DNA of 64,000 bases from assembly GCF_033115175.1 (NCBI RefSeq), contig NC_084844.1, forward strand, positions 76,698,531-76,762,530. Direction: 5' to 3'. Within the stretch, counting starts at the first letter, position 1; each line of letters begins with the position of its first letter. A program made the translations under genes and the position numbers. This DNA is from Lepus europaeus. Taxonomy: Eukaryota > Chordata > Mammalia > Lagomorpha > Leporidae. The notes below the pieces were generated by a model, which saw only the letters and a program-made list of their open reading frames with translations, made no database searches and was not told the DNA's origin. Of this stretch, positions 9,295 through 20,635 are shown in pieces.

Positions 9295-11256
9295 AGTATG
9301 TTGTTGATGCTAATTTGGCAACATTTCCCATGCACCAGAACTGTAAACTCAATTTGCATGGAATTGAGCAAAAATAACCCAGGCGCTGAGGACTCTAGGT
9401 ATAGACTTATAAAACAAAATCTTGAACTCTGGTGCCTCTTTTTTTGACAAAAGACTAGGAAACAAATGCTGTCAGTTGTGTCTGGGGAAGACAAGTACTT
9501 TGAGGGGAAGAAAATGATGGCTTCTGTGCTCATAAGGAAGGCGGGGGTGTCAGAAATATGGCATTGATCACATATTTCCCTTTCTAAAACATCTTCCCTA
9601 CAGGTCCAGAAACTGCTCAGGTGTGGATGTAGGTGGTTGAGCAACAGACATTCCTGCCTTCTTGATTCTTCATGAAGAAACAGGTACAGTTCATCTTCCT
9701 GTTTGCATTGGTTAAGAGTTTCAGGGTATACAGTGCAAGATCTTGATTTTGAATGTGTTTTCTGTGTTTCTGTATGCATGCAAAAAGTTTTCGAAGTTCT
9801 CTTTTTTTCTGGTGTTAACATTTCAGCCATTTGAAATAAGTTTGCTGTTATTTCTACACAAAAGCTTCATTGCCAACTGTAATGCATTCAGAACACTTTC
9901 CCCAGGCCTTTCGTTTACTGCTAACATCTTGGGTCTTGTAAAACCTTTTGGGTTCTAGACTCTGGATGTATAAATTCTGTTCTCCCTGAGCTGTTCTTTG
10001 TGAAATGCCAATCTTATATTGCTAATGCTTGCATGTTACTGTAAGACTCCATTTACCTGGGCCACAATAACAAATGAGGAACAGAATGTTAGAGCTGTGA
10101 CAAGGGAATGAGATATGCTCTTTTGATCAGGGGGCCCTTGCATAGGATTGTGTACATAGACGTCTGAGTAACTTTACAAGCTTGGATTTACTGGACACTT
10201 TTTTGTGAGTACTTTGTTGTTATTCCTACTTAGGTTTTGATTAATGCTTAGATAACTTGCTGGCAATGCATGTTGTAGGGAAAATTGCATCTCCCAAAGG
10301 AGAGCACCTACTCACCACATTGCTAATTAGTCTTCACCTGATGAGCCATTAATCATGGAAAGGGGCAAGGAGCAACTTTGATAACTTCAGAGCAAACTCT
10401 AGAAGACAATCAGATATGTTCTAATTGCACTCAGCTTCCTCTCCCATGGGTTGAATGGAGGACATGGGAGAGGGAAATGCACCTTCCTCTACAACACCAA
10501 GACTGGACTCTCACTCCTTCACTGGAGCTGTGATTCCCAAGCTTCCTACAAATACAGACACTATTTCTTTCTCCTTCCCCTCTCTCCCTTCCATTCTCAT
10601 TCTAACAAAAGCAGACGTGATTTTATGGAAACATTGATCTATCCTTAAACTTTTCATTATAAAAAATGAATTGACTGAACCCATTCAATCATATCTTATT
10701 CATACTTAGATTGGATTACCATATAACTATGCATACAATAACAAACCTAAATTATCTGTCTACCATCTTCTCTATTTCATGTTACATGGATTTGGCCTTT
10801 TATGAAAAAGTTATTTTTATGTTTCCAAGCCATATGATCATAAAAGTTAGCTGCCTTACCTCTCCAAGGAAGATGAGCACATTTAGGTTAAGCTGTTTTG
10901 CATATTTTTTAGGCTGTTTGTTATTTTGTCTGAGCATCCCTCTGGTTTATTGGAGCCTCAACTACTTGCTGAGACATGTTCTTTGTATCAGAACACAAAA
11001 GAATAAGGTTGAGAAACATTTTCTCAGGTAGTGACAAGAACATCACAGTGCTGTGACCTACAACGCTTGTTACAGAAAAGTCAAATTTATAAACAAATGT
11101 TGAGTTTAGAAAGGAATGCCTGAAGCAACTAGCTAAAAGCAGCTCTCAAACACATAAGCAGGGCTGCTACATAGAGTGGTTTAAGGACTTGTCAAAGGTC
11201 ACATGGGTGATAACTGGTACAGGAGGAATTCAAGCTCCATTCCTCCTGATCCTGAT
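9295..11256. other. Unique AT-rich sequence, possible exon
   Basis: Nearly 2 kb without repeats I can name. Candidate exon 9604-9683 on the plus strand: acceptor 'tcttccctacag' before 9604 and donor CAG|GTACAG at 9683, containing a late ATG (ATGAAGAAACAG) that would give only M-K-K-Q before the donor. This fits the general layout of a small start-codon exon, but nothing confirms it. On the minus strand 9282-9830 is open for 182 codons from an ATG, without a recognisable domain. Confidence 0.3.
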
Positions 11257-11266
11257 AAACTAGTTC

Positions 11267-11552
11267 ATTTTTTTTTTTTTAAGATTTATTTCATTTGTTT
11301 CAAAGGCAGAGGCAGAGAGAGAGGTATTACATTTAATGGTTCATTCCTCACATGGCCACAATGTCCAGAGCTTCATCTAGGTCTCCCACATTGGTGCAGG
11401 GACCCAAGGACTTGGGCTGTCTTCTACTGCTTTCTCAGGCCATAGCAGAGAGCTGGATTGGAAGTGGAGCAGACAGGACTCAAACTGGTGCTCTTATGGG
11501 ATGCCGGCACTGCAGGCGGTGGTTTTACCCACTATGCCACAGTGCTAGCCTG
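11267..11552 (-). mobile_element. C-SINE with 10-bp target duplication
   Basis: Antisense, with poly(T) plus 'aagatttatttca' at 11267-11290, core 'atgggatgccggcactg' near 11497 and head 'ccacagtgctagcc' at the right end. Perfect duplication AAACTAGTTC at 11257-11266 and 11553-11562. Confidence 0.95.
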
Positions 11553-11562
11553 AAACTAGTTC

Positions 11563-11957
11563 TTTAACTACAAGGATAGTAATTTCAAAGATTCGCTGAG
11601 TGCTTCCTGTGAACCAGGTGCAGCTTCATAGGCAGTGACTTGGCAACCATGGCTTCATAGTGAAAGTACCCAGATTTTGTGTGTCTATACAGTATGTTAG
11701 CTCAGTTACAGCATAAATGGATGCTTGATGAGCCTAAAGGACATGATGACAGAGGACTGGGGACTGAGCGTTGGGCTGAGTGGAGATTTTTAAAGAGAAC
11801 ACCTGCCCTGTATGGATACTACCTCCATTCCACATCACTGGGCTCATCCTCTGCAGGGGCAGCAGAAGCTAGATACTTCCTCCCCATCTCCCATAACAGA
11901 TTCCTTGATTTTTTTCTGTTGGGCACATCTGCTGCCATGATGTGTGACTCCCAGGAA
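11563..11957. other. No feature seen
   Basis: About 395 bp between two antisense C-SINEs. No recognisable gene, repeat or signal. Confidence 0.5.
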
Positions 11958-12265
11958 ATGTATTTTAAAATTTTTATTTATTGGAGAGGCAAAGAGAAGG
12001 AGACAGGTAGACATGGAGAAAGCTCCCATCTGCTGGTTCACTTTTCAAGTGTCTACAAGGGCTGGGATGGGACTAGTCCTAAATCAGGAGCAAATAACCC
12101 AATCCATTTCTCCCATGGGGATGAAAAGGACCCAATTACTTGAATCATCACTGCCAACTCCCTTGGGTGAACATTACCAGGAAGGTGGAATTGGCAGCTG
12201 CAGCCAGGAGTCAAAGCTAGCCACTCTGATATGGGAAAGGGGCATCTTATCTGCGAGGTGAAATG
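11958..12265 (-). mobile_element. C-SINE, old
   Basis: Antisense and strongly diverged: 'aaatttttatttattggaga' tail near 11970, 'ccatctgctggttcac' near 12027, 'ctctgatatgggaa' core near 12220 and a barely readable head near 12262. Confidence 0.7.
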
Positions 12266-12442
12266 CCTGACCCAAGGAAATATTCTATTGTCCTTCTGGA
12301 TGGGATGGAGAGCAGGTGACTGGAGCTGCAGGAACCATTTGGTCCCATGAGGGAACCTTATGGATGAGGCAACAAGGCAAAGGAGCCCCTCCTGGAATGA
12401 ATATCTTTGAATCCTTATATGTGAGAGAAGTGTTAAGCTACA

Positions 12443-12764
12443 GGTGGTTTTATTTTTTAGACATTATTTATTTAAAAGGCAGAGTTACAGAGAAAGAAAA
12501 GTCAGAGAGAGGTATCCTCCATCTGCTGGTTCACTCCTCAAATAGCTGCAGCCACTAGGACTTAGGCTGAAACTGTGAGCTAGCAGCTTCATCCAGGCCT
12601 CCCACCTGGGTGCAGGGACCTGAGTACTTGGATTCTGCACTGCTTTCCCAGGTGTATTAGCAGGGAGCTCCAGCAGAAGTGGAGCAGCCAAGACTAGAAC
12701 TGTCACCCTATGGGATGCCTATCATAGGCTGTGATTTAACCCACTATACCACAATGCTGGCCCC
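12443..12764 (-). mobile_element. C-SINE with 9-bp target duplication
   Basis: Antisense. Duplication TAAGCTACA at 12434-12442 and 12765-12773. Tail 'acattatttatttaaaaggc' near 12461, core 'ctatgggatgcctatc' near 12708 and head 'accacaatgctggcccc' to 12764. Confidence 0.93.
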
Positions 12765-12773
12765 TAAGCTACA

Positions 12774-13474
12774 CTTTTAAATATTTACTTTGTGTGCTAC
12801 TCATAGCTGGAATAAACTCTAAAACACATGAGTCATTTTATTCCTTTGATACCGACAATAACCCTCTAAACAAGCACTGTGATACTCTCCATGGGCAGGT
12901 GAGAAAGTGGAGCCCATAGAATCTAAATACCTTTCTCAGGGCCACACAGCTGAGTGGGAAAACTGAGGTTCCTGCACCCCTTTTTAGGCACTACAGTACC
13001 TTCCTCAAATGTAAGACGAATCAAACAGAGGAAATCCTGGTGGCTTTGTCCTCAGTTAGGACACCTTGTACTAAGACAAAATTGTGAGTCCAACTCTTTA
13101 GTGGCCTATTAGGTGACCGTGGATAGTTTAGTTCAAAATCCTTCTCCCAGACATCTTGTAGAGAGTACATGGTGTTTTCACTGGGATGTTTTTGAGTTCA
13201 GGTCACTAAAAGCCCATCTCCAGCCAGCTTGAACAATGAGGAGAGTCAGACACAGTGGTCCTGGGCTCGACAAATTCCATGGCTGGAGATGTCAGTGAGA
13301 ACATGGGCTCTTTTCACCTCCACTCTGTGACTCACAGCACTATCATTATCTGAAGTTGATTCTCTTTGTGGCAAAAGGAATTAGGCTTGGAGCAAGCAAT
13401 TGAGATTATCCATACTCTTATTTATGGGTAATAGAAAGAGAATGGAATCCCTTGTCTTTCTTTAAAAACTGAGG
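12774..13474. other. No feature seen
   Basis: About 700 bp of unique sequence. No gene, repeat family or signal recognised. Confidence 0.5.
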
Positions 13475-13762
13475 TGGGGGGTGAGTGCTTGGCCCAGTGG
13501 TTAAGACGGCTCTTGAGAAACTTTCATCCCAAATTAAAGTGCCTGGTACAAGTCTTGGCACACTTGCAATTCCAACTTCCTGCTAATGTGCAACCTGGGA
13601 GGCAGCAGATGTGGGGAGACCAGATTGACTTCTCTGATCGCAGCCTCAGTGTGGCCCAAACCTAAAGATTTCAGGCCTTTGGAGAGTGAAATGGCAGATA
13701 GAAGGTCTCTTTCTGTGTCTCAAATAAATAAGCATATAAATATGTAAATAAATAAATAATAT
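13475..13762 (+). mobile_element. C-SINE, old variant
   Basis: Sense. Head 'gtgcttggcccagtggttaa', middle replaced by an older variant ('acctgggaggcagcagatg'), tail 'caaataaataagcatataaa' followed by an expanded 'aataaataaataat'. It abuts a second old copy. Confidence 0.7.
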
Positions 13763-13767
13763 CAAAG

Positions 13768-14047
13768 TAGAGGGTGTTATGGTACAGTGGGTTAAGCTGC
13801 CACTTGGGATGCCCATGGCCCATATTGGAGGACCTGAAATCAGGTCCCACCTCTGCTTCCAGTTGAGCTTCTTGCTAACGCACCTGGGAAGCAATGGTGA
13901 TAACCTAAGTATGTGAGCTCCTGACACCCGTGTCAGGGAACAGGATGGAATTCCTAGCTTCAGCCTAGCCCAGCCCTGGCTTTGCAGACATTTGGGGAGT
14001 GAGCCAGTGATTGGAAGTCCTCTCTAATACATAAATCTTTTAAAACT
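13768..14047 (+). mobile_element. C-SINE, old variant
   Basis: Sense, in tandem with the preceding copy. Head 'ggtgttatggtacagtgggt', middle 'acctgggaagcaatggtgat', block 'tttggggagtgagccagtga', tail 'acataaatcttttaaaac'. Confidence 0.75.
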
Positions 14048-14492
14048 GTAGGTTGAATTTTCTTGCCAATCACCTCCTGTCCAATAGCAAAGGTTGGAGG
14101 TATCATCTGAAGTGGGACATTAATAGACAAATGGCCATCAAGGCCAGGGGAGTGGGTGCAGACAGGACTGTAATGTTTTAAGAGGAATGCTCCCTCTGGA
14201 CCAACTACTCAGAGATCTTCCCTGCAACCTTCCCTCCCTGCCCCAAGACACTGCTTTCAGAGCTGTCTGTGGCCACAGAGAAGAGGTGTTCTGGAGAGTG
14301 GTCACTGAGGAGAGAGGAAGGGCGGGGAACCCCAGGGTCCCCTTTCTCCTGGTCTGGAGCCCCTTCCCTACATCACAGCTCTGCAGCAGAGCATGCCTGT
14401 CACCTCCCTCAGCCTGTGACACAATCTATTAGCATTTCCCATGGTTATGTTAGACTTGGGGACCACAGTGTGCTGTCCACTATGTCAACTTG
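14048..14492. other. No feature seen
   Basis: About 445 bp of unique sequence, moderately GC-rich around 14200-14400. Open frames on both strands (94 and 81 codons) are short and without domains. Confidence 0.45.
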
Positions 14493-14502
14493 AACTTCTA
14501 GG

Positions 14503-14851
14503 TTGGGGCTGGCACTGTGGGGTCATGGATAAAGCCACTGCCTGCAGTGCCAGCATCACATATGGGTGGCAGTTCTAGTCCTGGCTGTTCCACTTCTGAT
14601 CCAGCTCTCTGCTGTGGCCTGGGAAAGCAGTAGAAGATGGCCCAAGTCCTTGGGCCCCTGCACCTGTGTGGGAAGACCCAGAGGAAGCTTCTGGCTCCTG
14701 GCTTTGGATTGGCACAGCTCCAGCCATTGCAACCAACTGGGGAGTGAAACAGCAGATGGAAGGCCTCTCCCTCTCTCCCTCTCCCTCTCCCTGCCTTTCC
14801 TTCTCTCTCTGTGTAACTCTTTCAAAGAAATAAATAAATCTTAAAAAAAAT
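14503..14851 (+). mobile_element. C-SINE, full length with target duplication
   Basis: Complete sense copy. Near-perfect duplication aacttctagg (14493-14502) and aactcctagg (14852-14861). The CT-rich run is expanded to about 65 bases with repeated CTCCCT. Tail 'aaataaataaatcttaaaaa'. Confidence 0.95.
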
Positions 14852-14861
14852 AACTCCTAGG

Positions 14862-15731
14862 TTTTCCATGAAAGTGACATCTGAGTGTATCTCTCCCAGG
14901 CAGCAAGGTTGGGAAGAGCTTGTCAGCTACAAAGACTAGGGAGGTGAGACCAGAGAGCTGCTAGCTGGTGAGAGCCTTATGACCTAACCTGTGTTTGGTG
15001 GGGGGGTGTAGCCTGTCCCCATTCCCTCCATCTGAGTGGGAACTGTTCCCCCAGCACATTTCTAGAGGAAGTTGCTGTGTTTAGCTCCTGGCCCAATCAC
15101 TGTTGTCTGGAAGGATTCACCAATTAAGCCTCTGCAGTGTATGTGTATTGGGGGGGATGGTAAGGGTATTGCTGTCCCCATTAAAATGCAGTAGTGGGGA
15201 AACTGTCCCCACGCACTGCCAGGTGAGCTCTGTACCTGCTCTGCCCTCTCTTCCAGAGATTCAGCCTCCCAAGATGCACCACAACCATAGGCCCCTCCAA
15301 CTCTTCCTTTATGTGGGGAGAGGGTAGGTGGCAGAAGGCTGCAGGCTCTGCCTGTTGCTAAGGGGAAGTAATGGCAGAGGACCAAAAGGAACACCAGGGT
15401 TCTGTGCCTGTTCCTATTACTATGCTACTCAGGCAGTTTTCTTCTGGTTCCATTTGTGAACCATGTGTCTGTCATTTAGAGACTGGGAGTCTGTATCAGC
15501 TTCACAACACTTTGCCCAGGGCTCACTGGTTCAGGTGCTCTGCATTCTCCCACAGCCTCCATGCTGCCCCAGGGAGTCCTGCCCACATTATTTTGATAAG
15601 TACATCTCTAAAGCCATTTAAAGTAATTTGTGTTTAGAAATGAAATGAGGTCATCATTACTGGCTGACTAGATGGCTATTTAAATGACTAACTTTACCTT
15701 GACTTAATTACTGATCTCCCAGTTGGAAGTT
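14862..15731. other. No gene recognised
   Basis: About 870 bp. It has short G runs near 15000-15006 and 15150-15156. A 110-codon minus-strand frame (15062-15394) shows no recognisable domain. Confidence 0.45.
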
Positions 15732-15742
15732 AATACATAATT

Positions 15743-16072
15743 AAGTTTTTTTTTTTAAGATTTATTTATTTTATTTGAAAGGCAGAGTTACAGAGAAGCA
15801 GAGAGAAAGAGAGAGGTCTTCCATCCACTAGCTCACTTCCTAAATGGTCACAATGGTCAGAGCTGGGCTGATCCAAAGCTAGGAGCCAGGAGATTTTTCC
15901 AGGTCTCCCATTTGGGTGCAGGTGCCCAAAGACTTGGGCCATCTTCTACTGCCTTCCTAGGCCTCAGTAGAGAGCTGGATTGGAAGCAGAGCAGCCAGGC
16001 CTCAAACCAGTGCTTATATGGGATGCTGGCACTGCTGGCCTTACTTACCCTCTAGGCCACAGCACCAGCCCC
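15743..16072 (-). mobile_element. C-SINE, full length
   Basis: Antisense: poly(T) plus 'aagatttatttattttattt', core 'atatgggatgctggcactg' near 16016 and head 'ccacagcaccagcccc' at 16072. Imperfect target duplication aatacataatt (15732-15742) and aatatgtaatt (16073-16083). Confidence 0.93.
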
Positions 16073-16280
16073 AATATGTAATTTTTAAACCAAAACTATC
16101 TATTAAACTCTAACACACCACTGCCTGCATTCTACATAAAAGCCTCTTAAGTGACCTTTCCAAACCACTACTTCTTTACCAAGGCATCCCTGATACCAGC
16201 ACTTCTTGCACCTGAATCAGCATTTGCTGAACAAGTAACCATGCACTTGGATTGCAAGAGGTCTTTTAAGTGCACAAGGA

Positions 16281-16537
16281 TGTTTTTTAAAGATTTATTT
16301 ATTTGAAAGTCACAGTTACAGAGAGATTTCCATTTGCTGATTCAGTCCCCAAATGGCCATGCTGAAGCCAGGAGCTTCTTCTGAGTTTCCCACATGGTAT
16401 AGGGGCCCAAGCGCTTGGACTGTCTTCCACTGCTTTCCCAGGCACATTAACAGGGAGCTGGATCAGAAGTGGAGCCAGGACTCAAACTGCTACCCATATA
16501 GGATGCTGGCACTGCAAAAGGTGGCTTAACCCTCAAG
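16281..16537 (-). mobile_element. C-SINE, head lost
   Basis: Antisense. Tail 'tttaaagatttatttatttg' at about 16286-16305, core 'cccatataggatgctggcac' near 16493; the head stops at 'ggtggcttaaccctc' near 16537. A sense copy starts about 10 bp further on, giving an inverted pair. Confidence 0.85.
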
Positions 16538-16547
16538 AATTTATTTT

Positions 16548-16834
16548 GAATGACCATCTTTGTGACACAGCAGGGTAAGCTGCCACATGTGAGGCCAGCA
16601 TCCCATATTTGAGTGCCAGTTGCAGTCCTGGCTATTTTGCTTCCTACTAATGCTCTTGGCAGAAGAAGAGCCCCTACCACCCCTGTGGGAGACTCATATG
16701 GACTTCTGGTTCCCATCTTCAGCCTGGGCCAGTCCTGGCTCTTGTGGTCATTTTGGGAGAGAACCAGAAAATGAAAGATCTGTATCTCCCCTTTTCACCC
16801 CCTGTAACTGTCTTTTGTAAAAATAAACAAATAG
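16548..16834 (+). mobile_element. C-SINE, old
   Basis: Sense. Head 'catctttgtgacacagcagg', core 'catcccatatttgagtgcc' near 16599, tail 'gtaaaaataaacaaatag'. The middle is shortened. Confidence 0.78.
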
Positions 16835-16844
16835 TTAATTCTTC

Positions 16845-17132
16845 ACCTGCAGCGTTGGCATCCCATATGGGTGCCAGTTCTAGTCCCAGCTGCCCCTCTT
16901 CCAATCCAGCTCTCTTCTATGGCCTGGGAAAGCAGTAGAAAATGGTCCAAGTACTTGGGCGCCAGCACCCACATGGAAAACTGGGAAGAAGCACCTGGCT
17001 CCTGGCTTCAATTTGGCACAGCTACAGCCGTTGCGGCCATCTGGGGAGTGAAACAGCAGAAGGAAGACCTTTCTCTCTGTCTCTCCCTCTCACTCTGTAA
17101 CTCTACCTCTCAAATAAATAAAAAATTAAATA
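16845..17132 (+). mobile_element. C-SINE, head truncated
   Basis: Starts at 'cacctgcagcgttggcatcc', lacking the A box. Core 'catcccatatgggtgccag' at 16859-16877, 'gggaaagcagtagaaaatgg' near 16926, tail 'caaataaataaaaaattaaa'. In tandem with the previous copy. Confidence 0.9.
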
Positions 17133-17572
17133 TATTTTCTTTAAAAATTATTTTGAAATCATGTACCATTTTTTATAATAGGCATTTTCCATGAACTTTT
17201 TGAAGACCATTCACATGCATAGATTTCAAAATTTGTTGAATAAGCTAATCTTTTAATTTCATTTTCCACAAACTTTTTGAAACTCTCTCATATTTGCTTT
17301 TATTTCTATTTTTCTATAAACAGTACATATATTTGATTTGAGGTCTTGCAAAACATGGATTACAATTCCTTCCTCATGCTATCATTCCAGTTTTTGTTTC
17401 CTCTTTTCTGTACTTGTAATCTGTCTTGCAGTTTCTCCTAATCTCTGTCTATCCTATGTGAGGTGATCAGATCAGCCTCCTTGGAGAACAGTTTTCATCT
17501 TGGTACTCTCTTGTACAAAAGTGGTTAAAAAAAAAAACACATCCTCACACTTAAGAATGATATATGCCTCCT
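17133..17572. other. AT-rich stretch with repeated motif
   Basis: Contains two copies of an unexplained motif, 'ttttccatgaactttttgaa' at 17185-17204 and 'ttttccacaaactttttgaa' at 17262-17281. Related motifs flank 26680-27301. Otherwise nothing recognised. Confidence 0.4.
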
Positions 17573-17606
17573 AATAGTGGTTTAACCTGCTGACCACGAT
17601 GCTCAT
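17573..17606 (-). mobile_element. C-SINE head fragment
   Basis: Only the head end is present in antisense: 'tagtggtttaacctgctgac' followed by 'cacgatgctcatccc'. Confidence 0.5.
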
Positions 17607-17667
17607 CCCTGACATTTTATTTGATGTTTCCCTGGCATTTTGAATTTTTTTACCTAATTTCATTTGT

Positions 17668-17952
17668 TGGAGCCAGTGTTGTGATGCATTAGGATAATCC
17701 ATTGCCCGTGATGCTACTTCCCATCCAGCTCTCTGCAGTGCATCTGAGAAGCAGCAGACAACCCAAATTCTTGAGTCCCTGCCACCATGAGGGAGACTTG
17801 GATGGAGTTCCAGATCCGAGCTTTGATCTGACCCAGTCCCAGCCATTGTGACCATTTGGTGAGTGAATCTGCAGATGGGAGATCTCTCCCTCTCCCTCCC
17901 TGTCTTTTTTTATAACTCTGTCTTCCAAATAAATAAACAAATCTTTTTAACA
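17668..17952 (+). mobile_element. C-SINE, old variant
   Basis: Sense. Head 'ttggagccagtgttgtgatg', internal deletion of the core, 'gagaagcagcagacaaccc' middle, CT run and tail 'ccaaataaataaacaaatct' ending near 17950. Confidence 0.8.
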
Positions 17953-18239
17953 TATTTGTTTTTCAACCTTTTTTCTCCCTACATTCTAGCATACTCCTTG
18001 GTGCTGCTGCTCTCTGTGGACTCGTCCTCCTCAGCCTCTGACTAGAGCACAGCCACCTCTCCAGTGCTGACATCCTCTGACACACGTTTCACTCTTCTGT
18101 TCTCTCTAAACTGTAGACTCTGCTTGGGCAACCCAACTAACTCTCATGCATAGACATACACACCTGAGGACTCCAGAGCCTTAGATTTCAGTTCCAAACT
18201 AACTTTCATTTTCAGATGACTGGTGAAAAAACAAGTCTG
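17953..18239. other. No feature seen
   Basis: About 290 bp of unique sequence between two sense C-SINEs. Confidence 0.45.
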
Positions 18240-18508
18240 GAAGCCAGGGTGTAGCCTTGTGGTTTAGATGCCTGTATCCCACATTGGAGTTTCTGGGTTT
18301 GATTCCCAGTTCCAGCCCCTGACTCCAACTCCCTGGAAATGCAAACCCTGAGAGCTAGCAAGTGATGGCTCAGATGATGGGGTTCCCTGCTCCTGGGCCA
18401 GCCCTGGCCACTGTGGACTTTTGAGCAGTGAACTAGAGGGTGAATACCACTTCTCTGTCTACTTGTTTGTCTCTTTGCATCTCCAATTAAAAAAACAAAA
18501 CAAAAAAG
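18240..18508 (+). mobile_element. C-SINE, old variant
   Basis: Sense. Head 'aagccagggtgtagccttg', B-box-like 'gggtttgattcccagttcc' near 18295, 'ttgagcagtgaactagaggg' near 18421, A-rich end 'aattaaaaaaacaaaac'. Confidence 0.72.
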
Positions 18509-19031
18509 TATGTCTATATCTTTCATTAAAATAAATTCCTCAATGGCTAAAAATAGTTTCATTGTTAAAGTTAGCAAAAAATAATGCTTCTTGGTTGTAA
18601 ATGATATTAGAATAATTTACAACTGTAAATCAGACTTCCATAGTGGATAAGGAAGAGAAAGATGAGAGCAATAATTTTTACTTCTGGCTTTGGTGCTTCT
18701 TTGTCATGTAACCTTGGAAAATTCATTTAAACTCAAGGAGCCCAAGATGAGTGTCTTTAAAATTGCAGGCTCATCTAGTTGAGGCAAGTGGCATAAAGCT
18801 GAGACCCTTCCTTGTTTCTGTACCAAAAGAGCTAAGTGACATTAGCAACTTATTTTACCCCTCTGGTTCTTCCTCCGCTGTGAAGTAAGATTGTCTTTAT
18901 ATTTACAGGATTTATTCTACACAGTACTAGGTTATGGTAAGGTTTGCATGACTGTCAGGTCTTCTACAACTCTACTGTATTATTAGCAGTTGGCACTGAA
19001 GACGAAATGCTAAACAACATAGAACTGCTAG
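18509..19031. other. No feature seen
   Basis: About 520 bp of unique AT-rich sequence. Confidence 0.45.
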
Positions 19032-19033
19032 GA

Positions 19034-19347
19034 CTGGGGCCCACACTGTGGCACAGTAGTTAACACCCTGGCCTGAAGTGCCAGCATCCATATGCGTGCC
19101 GGTTCGAGACCTGGCTGCTCCACTTCCAATCCAGCTCTCAGCTACGGCCTGGGAAAGCAGTAGAAGATGGTCCAAGTCCTTGGGCCCTGCACCTGCATGG
19201 GAGACCAGGAGGAAACACCCAGCTCCTGGCTTTGGATTGGTATAGTGCTGGCCATAGCGGCCATTTGGGGGTGAACCAATGGAAGGAAGATCTTTCTCTT
19301 TGTCTCTCTCACTGTCTACCTCTCCCTGTCACAAAAAAAAAAAAAAG
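19034..19347 (+). mobile_element. C-SINE, near full length
   Basis: Sense. Head 'ggggcccacactgtggcac', B box 'cggttcgagacc' near 19101, 'gggaaagcagtagaagatgg' near 19151. The tail is a plain A run after 'tccctgtcac' rather than AAATAAA units. Confidence 0.92.
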
Positions 19348-19402
19348 AATCAATATAGTTATTAAAATTTTTAATTATAATCACTGAGTATTGGTAATTA
19401 CT

Positions 19403-19706
19403 TTTAAAAAAGATTTTATTTATTTATTTGGCAGGTAGAGTTAGAGAAAGGTCTTCCTTCCATTGGTTCACTCCCCAAATGGCCACAATGGCTGGAGCTG
19501 CACTGATCCAAAGCCAGAAGCCAGGTGCTTCTTCCCGGTCTCCCATGCGGATGCAGGGGCCCAAGCACTTGGGCCATCCTCCACTGCCCTCCTAGGCCAC
19601 AGCAGAGAGCTGGACCAGAAGAGGAGCAACCAGGACTAGAACCTGGCACCCATAAGGGATGCCAGCACTGCAGGTAGAGGATTAACCTGTGCACTGCAGC
19701 CCCCAC
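19403..19706 (-). mobile_element. C-SINE with target duplication
   Basis: Antisense. Tail 'aaagattttatttatttatt', core 'cataagggatgccagcactg' near 19652, head ending 'ctgcagcccccac'. Imperfect ~18-bp duplication ending in GTAATTACT at 19384-19402 and 19707-19724. Confidence 0.9.
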
Positions 19707-19852
19707 CTCAGTAGTGTAATTACTGATAGTATACTCCTAGTATTGTATATTTTAGTTTACACAATACTTAGATTAGATAAAAATATAGGTAGTGATAGTT
19801 ATTGCTTCTCTTACTTTTACTGGATTGGATCATAGCACATGTCAATAAACTT

Positions 19853-20160
19853 TATTTTTTTAAAGGCTTATTTTTGAAGGAGTTACAGAGAGACACACAT
19901 CAAGAGATATTCCATCTGCTGGTTTACTCCCAAGTGCCTGCAAAAAGCTAGAGCTGGGCTGATCCAAAGCCAGGAGCTTCTTTCAGGTCTCCCACATGGA
20001 TTCAGGAGCCAAGTATTTGGGCCATCTTCTGCTGCTTTCCAAGGCACATTAGCAGGGAGCTAGATTAGAAGCGGAGCAGCTAGGACATGCACCAGTACCC
20101 ATATGGGATGCCAGCACTGCAGGTGGTGACTTTACCCAATATGCCATGGCACCAGCTTCA
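19853..20160 (-). mobile_element. C-SINE, full length
   Basis: Antisense. Tail 'tttttttaaaggcttatttt' near 19855, core 'catatgggatgccagcactg' at 20100-20119, head 'gccatggcaccagcttc' near 20160. Confidence 0.9.
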
Positions 20161-20202
20161 GCCTTTTCAATTTAATAACTAGAGATTATGCACTATTCAA
20201 CA

Positions 20203-20330
20203 TCCTGGCTTTGGCTGGGCCCAGCCTCCACTGTTGTGGACATTTGGGGAGTGAACCAGAGGTTGAAAGATCTCTCTTCTTCTGCCTCTCCCTCTCTAAC
20301 TCTGCCTTTCAAATAAATGAGTCTTTGAAA
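20203..20330 (+). mobile_element. C-SINE 3' half
   Basis: 5'-truncated sense copy starting at 'tcctggctttggctgggccc'. Block 'ggggagtgaaccagaggttg' near 20247 and tail 'caaataaatgagtctttg'. Followed about 14 bp later by another sense copy. Confidence 0.85.
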
Positions 20331-20343
20331 TATATACATATAT

Positions 20344-20635
20344 GGGTCCCACACTGTAGCACAGTGGGTAAAGCCACTGCCATATAGACACTGATTCAAG
20401 TCCTGGCTGATCCACTTCAATCCAGCTCCCTGCTAATGTGCCTGGGAAAGCATCAGAGGACTGCCCAAGTGCTTGAGCCCCTGCATTCCTGTGGGAGACC
20501 TGAAAGAAGCTCCTGGCTCCTGGCTTTGGATCGGCTCAGCTCAGGCCATTGTGATCATTTGGGGAGTGAACCAGTATATGGAAGGTCTGTCTCTACACCC
20601 TCTCTGTTACTCTGCCTTTCAAATAAATGTTATAA
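20344..20635 (+). mobile_element. C-SINE, full length with core deletion
   Basis: Sense. Head 'gggtcccacactgtagcaca', the core is shortened to 'ccatatagacactgattcaag', 'gggaaagcatcagaggactg' near 20444, tail 'caaataaatgttataaaa'. Confidence 0.9.
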
